The notes below the pieces were generated by a model. The model ran no database searches. It was given only the letters and a program-made list of their open reading frames with translations, and was not told where the DNA came from. This document shows, one piece after another, positions 7,430 through 10,665 of a DNA stretch of 10,665 bases (the stretch's first letter is position 1; every line of letters starts with the position of its first letter). The DNA comes from Terana coerulea (lineage: Eukaryota > Basidiomycota > Agaricomycetes > Polyporales > Phanerochaetaceae): positions 1 through 10,665 of the forward strand of contig JAKOGH010000954.1 in NCBI GenBank assembly GCA_024811115.1, in the 5' to 3' direction. The position numbers were made by a program, and so were the translations under genes.

Positions 7430-7835
7430 CCTAGCAATGCCAACGGACGAGGACAAGTTCCGAATTGAATGTGGCGCTTAGGACTTCGCTACGGTGCAAC
7501 GCCCAGGCAAAACAGGATGGCAAATGGAAGCCTGTCGCATTCCTCTCCAAAGCGTTCACAGCCACCGGCGCAACTACGAGATCTACGATAAGGAACTCAT
7601 GTCTATCATGTCGGCACTTGACGAATGGCGCCAGTACCAATAGGCGCTCGGCAGGACTTGAGATCTGGACAGATCACAGAACCTGGAGTACTTCCGGAAG
7701 CCGCAGAAGCTGAACCGGCGGCAAAGCGCGATGGTGTGCCGAACTTGCCGAGTATCACTTCCTACTTCAGCACAAAGCCAGTCGGCCGATGGAAAGGCAG
7801 ATGGACTCTCGCGACGGGGCGGGATATGAGAATGG
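7430..7835 (+). pseudogene. pol: RNase H domain of pol, broken, catalytic Asp replaced
   Basis: It would degrade the RNA strand during cDNA synthesis. Preceding frame 3 ends in LAMPTDEDKFRIEC, then GGC GCT TAG at 7473-7481. The usual D-A-S start of the Ty3/gypsy RNase H is thus G-A-stop: its first catalytic Asp is Gly and the third residue is a stop. Frame 1 gives KQDGKWKPVAFLSKAF, frame 3 gives NYEIYDKELMSIMSALDEW, frame 1 gives EIWTDH, and a further shift gives NLEYFRKPQKLNRRQ. The terminal KADGLSRR-like segment, the usual KADALSRR end of this domain, lies near 7791-7818. The ordered motifs make the family assignment sound; at least four frame changes break it. Confidence 0.88.
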
Positions 7836-9124
7836 AAAGGACGATAACGCAGACATTGTAGTATTAAAACCAGAACACTTTCGCGAACTATCTCTACGTA
7901 GTATAGATCGGTACATGCTTGACGGACCCGAAGCTACGGAATGGCTCGTAGATATTAAAAAGCACAAAGCTAATAAAGACAAAGTAGTTACGATAGCGCT
8001 AGCAAAGAAGAGAGACAGACTGGAAGGGGAAGATGAAGAGGATTGGTTACTTGGAAAGATCGGATCTACGTCCCCGTACACCGGAAACTTCGCGAACAGA
8101 TCATCAAGCATCGCGCGACTCGTCCTCATCGGACACGGGCCAACACAAGACGCCACGAGTTGATTACGCGCAACTACTAGTGGCCGCGTATTGGCGGAGA
8201 CATTAGGAAGTACGTCGAGGATGTGTCGACTGTCGAAGACCAAGTTCACACGGATCCAAACTCGGCCCGCTTCACCCGCGAGATTGCCTCTCGACCCTGG
8301 AGATCATCTCTGTCGACAAAATTGGTCCACTCCCTCCGTCGCTAGGATTCGATGCTATCATTGTGATTGTCTGTATGTTCTCCAAACAGATAATCTGCAT
8401 CCCCTCCACCATCGAGCTCAACGCGCAAGGATGGAGCAAAATCCTGCGTGACCATGTTGTCGCCCATCACGGCATTCCGCGGAAGATTGTTAGCGATCAA
8501 GGAGCAGAGTTCAGAACGAGTACATATCTGAACTCTATAAGTCTGAATCGAAGCCAACGCATCCACGGTATCATCGCAGACCGACGGTCGGGCGAGACGG
8601 ATTAACGCTGAAGTCGAACAGTACCTTCGACTTTTCATCAACTACCGACAATCCGATTGGGCCGTGGCTACCCCGCATCGTTCTCGTCAACAACAAGGTC
8701 AACAGCTCCAGAACAAACTCCGTTCTTCGTCAACAAAGGCTATCACCCTAACTCCGGAAACGAACCTCTAGGTAAAGGAAACCGTGAGAGACTTTGTAGA
8801 TCGGATGAAATCAGTACGAGAGGAAACGCAGGCAGCCATCGGATTAGCACAGGAGGCGATGAAGCGCCTTGATCGACGGAAAGGGAAGACAAGTGAATCA
8901 CAAGCCGGGAGACCTGGTATGGCTTGAAGGGACCAATATCACAACCGATCGACCGATGAAGAAGCTCGACAACAAGCGCTACGGCCCGTTTAAAGTTAAA
9001 CAAAAACAAGGCGCTTCCGCTTACGAGCTTGAACTTCCCAAAGCATGGAGAAAGATCTATCCCACGGTCAATGAGATGTGGCTCTCACCGTTCCGAGAAC
9101 CTCCTTCGAATCCCAGGCACGTGA
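7836..9124 (+). pseudogene. pol: Integrase domain of pol, broken
   Basis: It would join cDNA ends to host DNA in the nucleus. A linker (DNADIVVLKPEHFRELS, from about 7843) precedes the zinc-binding HHCC region, which is badly eroded: ELITRNY is followed by a TAG at 8178-8180 before WPRIGGDIRKYV, and a C-x2-C (CVDC) survives in a neighbouring frame. The catalytic core shows IISVDKIGPLPP with the first Asp at 8315-8317, and HGIPRKIVSDQGAEF with the second at 8495-8497, 60 residues later in one frame. Downstream, SSQTDG leads to GRARRIN where family members read GQTER-x-N. The codon in the place of the catalytic Glu (8595-8597) is AGA. The C-terminal part has [28 protein letters not shown] and a well-kept GPY/F module: KPGDLVWLEGTNI, YGPFKVK (GPF at 8983-8991) and IYPTVNEMWLSPFRE. 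Confidence 0.9.
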
Positions 9125-9470
9125 ACCGAGATACCCGATCTAATTGATGGACAAGAAGAACATGAGGTCGAAGAGATCCTGGACGCTAAGCTAGACAAGG
9201 GAATTCTCAAATACAAGGTTTATGGAAGCACGAAACCGGTCCGCGCAAGTACACATGGGAACCGCGATCGCCTCACCCACTGTCAAGATCTCATCGATGC
9301 TTTCTACAAGCGTGTACCGGGCGCCCCTCGTCGTTGACTATTCGAATTCCCCCATCGCGTTGACGTCAATCAATTCATCGGACATATCGGTTCCAGACTC
9401 TACAATTGGGAAATAGGTCGTACAGATAGAGACGCCGAGTTCTATAGATCACGCGGACGTGATCCTTAGA
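9125..9470 (+). pseudogene. pol: Chromodomain and C-terminal tail of pol
   Basis: Frame 2 gives EIPDLIDGQEEHEVEEIL, then DAKLDKGILKYKV, the first beta strands of a chromodomain (the E-x-E-V-E-x-I-L entry is characteristic). The W-K-G-Y segment that should follow is missing or scrambled. A frame change near 9250 gives TWEPR, the usual second half, then LTHCQDLIDAFYKRVPG in another frame. Chromodomains on integrases bind methylated histone H3 and steer insertion to silent chromatin in the elements studied. The tail in frame 3 is interrupted by a TAG at 9414-9416. Beyond it the same frame reads SSIDHADVILREG across the polypurine tract, so the coding end and the tract probably overlap. Confidence 0.75.
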
Positions 9471-9476
9471 GAGGGG
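9468..9476 (+). other. Polypurine tract
   Basis: AGAGAGGGG is the only purine run adjoining the 3' LTR; four bases (TTAT) separate it from the opening TG at 9480. It would resist RNase H and prime plus-strand DNA. It appears intact. Confidence 0.8.
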
Positions 9477-9479
9477 TTA

Positions 9480-9793
9480 TGTCATGAACTTCTGGGCGTC
9501 TCTAGGGTATTCTTTTCATTTCCATTGTCTTCTACCCCTATCTATTGTTCTCTCATCGATACTCGTGGTTTCCGTATGTTTCTCTATTGTTCTGGACCGC
9601 TCTAGTACATACACGAGGATACGGGTGGTACTGTACAGTTTAGGACTACACATGTATAAGTAGCTACCGTCTGCAACAGAAAGCCAGTCTCGAGCTGGTC
9701 TGTTCCCCAGCTAGTTACTCGGAGACTGCACCACTATTTCCGTCCCAGTTGAGAGCGTCGCACCTGGTACAGTTGTACTAGTTGTTGTTGACA
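9480..9793 (+). repeat. 3' long terminal repeat (314 bp)
   Basis: Begins TGTCA and ends TGACA. It contains the same TATA box (TATAAG, 9655-9660), the same palindrome ACTGTACAGT (9630-9639) and the same primer-donor sequence (9686-9696) as the left copy. Relative to the 5' LTR it has two extra bases near 9612, lacks one base near 9623 and lacks a GA near 9680, plus five C/T differences. Transcripts would end in its R region; no exact poly(A) site can be given from sequence alone. Confidence 0.95.
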
Positions 9794-9798
9794 AAAGT
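9794..9798 (+). repeat. Target site duplication, right copy (AAAGT)
   Basis: Exact repeat of 2854-2858, directly after the terminal CA of the 3' LTR. Removing the element and one copy of AAAGT restores the presumed empty site. Confidence 0.93.
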
Positions 9799-10100
9799 AC
9801 CAGCTTACATGACTTGCTTAGTGCAGCCAAGGGCGAGAATCTACAGCTGGTCACTGAGTGAGTGGAAGGTATCGGCATTGCTGCATTATATTCGAGGTAC
9901 TGGTAATTTACAATAGGAGATAATGGAGGATTGTGAGTTGCGTCGGTCAAGGCAGATCGAGTCGTTCGTGGGTGCGAAGGGTCATGTGGGGCTACTGAGG
10001 TATGGGCTGCAAGATTCTATGAACAGAACAGTGTAGGTCATATTGGACCGAGAGATTTACATAACTCACCTAATCTGCCCTCATTCCACCTCAAGACCTC
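9794..10100 (-). pseudogene. Host coding exon interrupted by the element, unknown function
   Basis: On the minus strand a frame is open without a stop from 10016 to the insertion point at 9794, with protein-like content (HTSVAPHDPSHPRTTR; VNYQYLEYNAAMPIPS; SPLAALSKSCKLV). In the unoccupied site the same frame continues on the left side of the element from 2853 for about 19 codons (SVATRNPLRSYQWLKHY) to a TGA at 2795-2797. A candidate intron precedes it: donor GTGAGT at 10069 and acceptor TTGCAG at 10007, 63 nt. A phase-compatible upstream exon piece (VLRWNEGRL) has a stop just above it near 10098. In the occupied allele, reading would run into the LTR and stop near 9711. No domain is recognised, and the exon model rests on open frames and splice signals only. 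Confidence 0.35.
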
Positions 10101-10110
10101 CTATCTTCTG

Positions 10111-10129
10111 CTCTCTCTCTCTCTCTCTC
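10111..10129 (+). repeat. CT microsatellite
   Basis: An uninterrupted CT run of 19 bases, equal to a GA run on the minus strand. It lies just upstream, on the minus strand, of the candidate splice donor at 10069, so it could sit in a 5' untranslated or intronic stretch of that gene. Confidence 0.9.
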
Positions 10130-10199
10130 ATCCAGCCTCTTCCAAACCCAACGACGAGGAAGACTGGAAACCAAAGACGAAACTAGGTAAAGAAACATT

Positions 10200-10295
10200 A
10201 CACGACGTTACAGAACACAAGTCAGGCAGCATAATTGCCTGTGAGCTGACCATGCAGCTCACAGGACACTGCCTGACCGTCCCGCAACGTCGTGT
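10200..10295. repeat. Long imperfect hairpin, about 96 nt
   Basis: Three nested stems share one axis. The outer is 10 bp (ACACGACGTT 10200-10209 with AACGTCGTGT 10286-10295), the middle 9 bp (GTCAGGCAG 10221-10229 with CTGCCTGAC 10269-10277) and the inner 11 bp (CCTGTGAGCTG 10238-10248 with CAGCTCACAGG 10255-10265), around a 6-nt loop. All 30 pairs are perfect Watson-Crick, and the internal loops are asymmetric. It could be a fold-back element, a structured RNA, or a small-RNA precursor; no transcription signal was identified. A perfect palindrome, GCGACGTCGC, follows at 10325-10334. Confidence 0.8.
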
Positions 10296-10377
10296 TAAGC
10301 GGGTTGGTGGAAGAAACTGGTCGGGCGACGTCGCGCCTCTGCATGAGCACCGTGAGAACGAAATCTCTGACGGGATC

Positions 10378-10566
10378 TCACTGTACCTGAGGACCCCGTT
10401 CAATAAGCGCCAGGGTTAACCCGGGGTAGTTCGTTACCGAAGATTGTTGGATCGGACGCCCCTTGAGGAGAGGCGTGAGAAAATGAAACGCACGCTTCGT
10501 ACGGACGGATAAGAACGGAGTCAGGGGTTGATTTGTTACAACGTCGCAGCATACATCATGTTGCAT
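10378..10566 (-). CDS. Partial or degenerate frame with the shared KGRPIQQSSV peptide
   Basis: A 62-codon minus-strand frame in which LTPLLKGRPIQQSSV is followed by TNYPGLTLALIERGPQ. The ten-residue peptide is shared with the plus-strand frame ending at 2547, but the sequences on both sides differ. The shared part lies in the 34-bp inverted block (10432-10465 here). This suggests fragments of one repeated sequence rather than a complete gene. No family or start signal is recognised. Confidence 0.25.
   Translation of the reverse strand: MQHDVCCDVVTNQPLTPFLSVRTKRAFHFLTPLLKGRPIQQSSVTNYPGLTLALIERGPQVQ
10432..10465 (-). repeat. 34-bp block, inverted copy of 2460-2493
   Basis: Its reverse complement matches 2460-2493 at 32 of 34 positions. 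On the + strand it begins CGTTACCGAAGATTG and ends ACGCCCCTTG. Confidence 0.7.
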
Positions 10567-10665
10567 CTACTTTCCTCCGCCGAACCTTTCTTTCGGCAAT
10601 TTCGGGTCGCTGCACGTCTCGCGGTACCAGTTGTTCCCTCACAATGCACGCCTCAACGCCTTCGA

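Larger units (their letters stand above)
2859..9793 (+). mobile_element. Full-length degenerate Ty3/gypsy chromovirus LTR retrotransposon
   Basis: A 6,935-bp element bounded by LTRs and a 5-bp TSD. Internal order is primer binding site, leader, gag, protease, reverse transcriptase, RNase H, integrase, chromodomain, polypurine tract. Integrase downstream of RNase H places it in Ty3/gypsy rather than Ty1/copia, and the terminal chromodomain makes it a chromovirus. The RT strings QDYRKLN and YIDD and the gag string FDGSRKDWEAWW resemble elements I know from basidiomycete genomes. Every domain is readable, but only by changing frame many times; several in-frame stops and altered catalytic residues are present. 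As sequenced it cannot make a full Gag-Pol, though its LTR ends, primer site and polypurine tract are intact, so it could be a substrate for machinery supplied by other copies. Confidence 0.95.
10297..10665. other. Right end of window, no confident gene
   Basis: Apart from the 34-bp block and its minus-strand frame, nothing recognisable is seen. The 13-base word CCTGAGGACCCCG at 10386-10398 recurs in direct orientation at 2519-2531. The last 100 bases are pyrimidine-rich in places, with no long open frame. Confidence 0.4.

Noticed and set aside
2859..9793. Possibility of a previously undescribed defence or accessory system in the window
   Set aside because: All strong coding signals between the LTRs belong to a standard chromovirus, and the flanks show no conserved enzyme or repeat array. 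The only unusual protein candidate is the pre-gag zinc-finger-like frame.
9794..9911. Plus-strand frame with EWKVSALLHYIRGTGNL, recalling the copia RNase H string W...L-R-Y-L-x-G-T
   Set aside because: Only one short match, with none of the surrounding copia motifs and stops on both sides. The minus-strand frame explains the stretch better.
10128..10403. 91-codon minus-strand frame
   Set aside because: It spans the long hairpin and has no protein-like pattern; inverted repeats favour open frames on both strands.

Overview
The window looks like fungal nuclear DNA, most likely from a basidiomycete. The reasons are the style of the gag and pol of the large retroelement, two candidate 55-58 nt introns with GTAAGT/GTGAGT donors, and the absence of any bacterial gene organisation. 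Its centrepiece is one full-length Ty3/gypsy-type LTR retrotransposon (chromovirus, Metaviridae) at 2859-9793. Its boundaries are seen directly: two LTRs of 315 and 314 bp with TGTCA/TGACA ends, and a 5-bp target duplication AAAGT at 2854-2858 and 9794-9798.

Left flank, 1-2853. Bases 1-674 are AT-rich and contain no CpG at all; the CpG-poor tract continues to about 940. A minus-strand spliced gene or gene remnant follows (894-1497), with two candidate short introns and a frameshift. From 1498 to 2853 there are only weak coding traces and a 34-bp block that recurs inverted beyond the element.

Element, 2859-9793. In order: 5' LTR with TATA box; an 11-nt primer binding site that is the perfect reverse complement of the predicted transcript start, indicating Tf1/sushi-style self-priming; a leader of about 1.2 kb that holds a small zinc-finger-like reading frame; gag with one CCHC knuckle; aspartic protease; reverse transcriptase with YIDD; RNase H; integrase with a GPF module; chromodomain; polypurine tract; 3' LTR. 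All coding parts are cut by frameshifts and stops. The first catalytic Asp of both the reverse transcriptase and RNase H reads Gly, so this copy should be non-autonomous as sequenced. Intact TSD and LTRs differing by only 5 transitions and 3 indels indicate a fairly recent insertion, or consensus errors in an unpolished repeat.

Right flank, 9794-10665. A minus-strand open frame runs into the 3' insertion point and stays open on the other side of the element, so the insertion probably lies inside a host exon. Further right are a CT microsatellite, a long imperfect hairpin (10200-10295) and the second copy of the inverted 34-bp block.

I found no RNA gene, CRISPR array or clearly new system. 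The most informative points are the self-priming signature, the pre-gag zinc-finger-like frame, the replaced catalytic residues and the CpG-free block.
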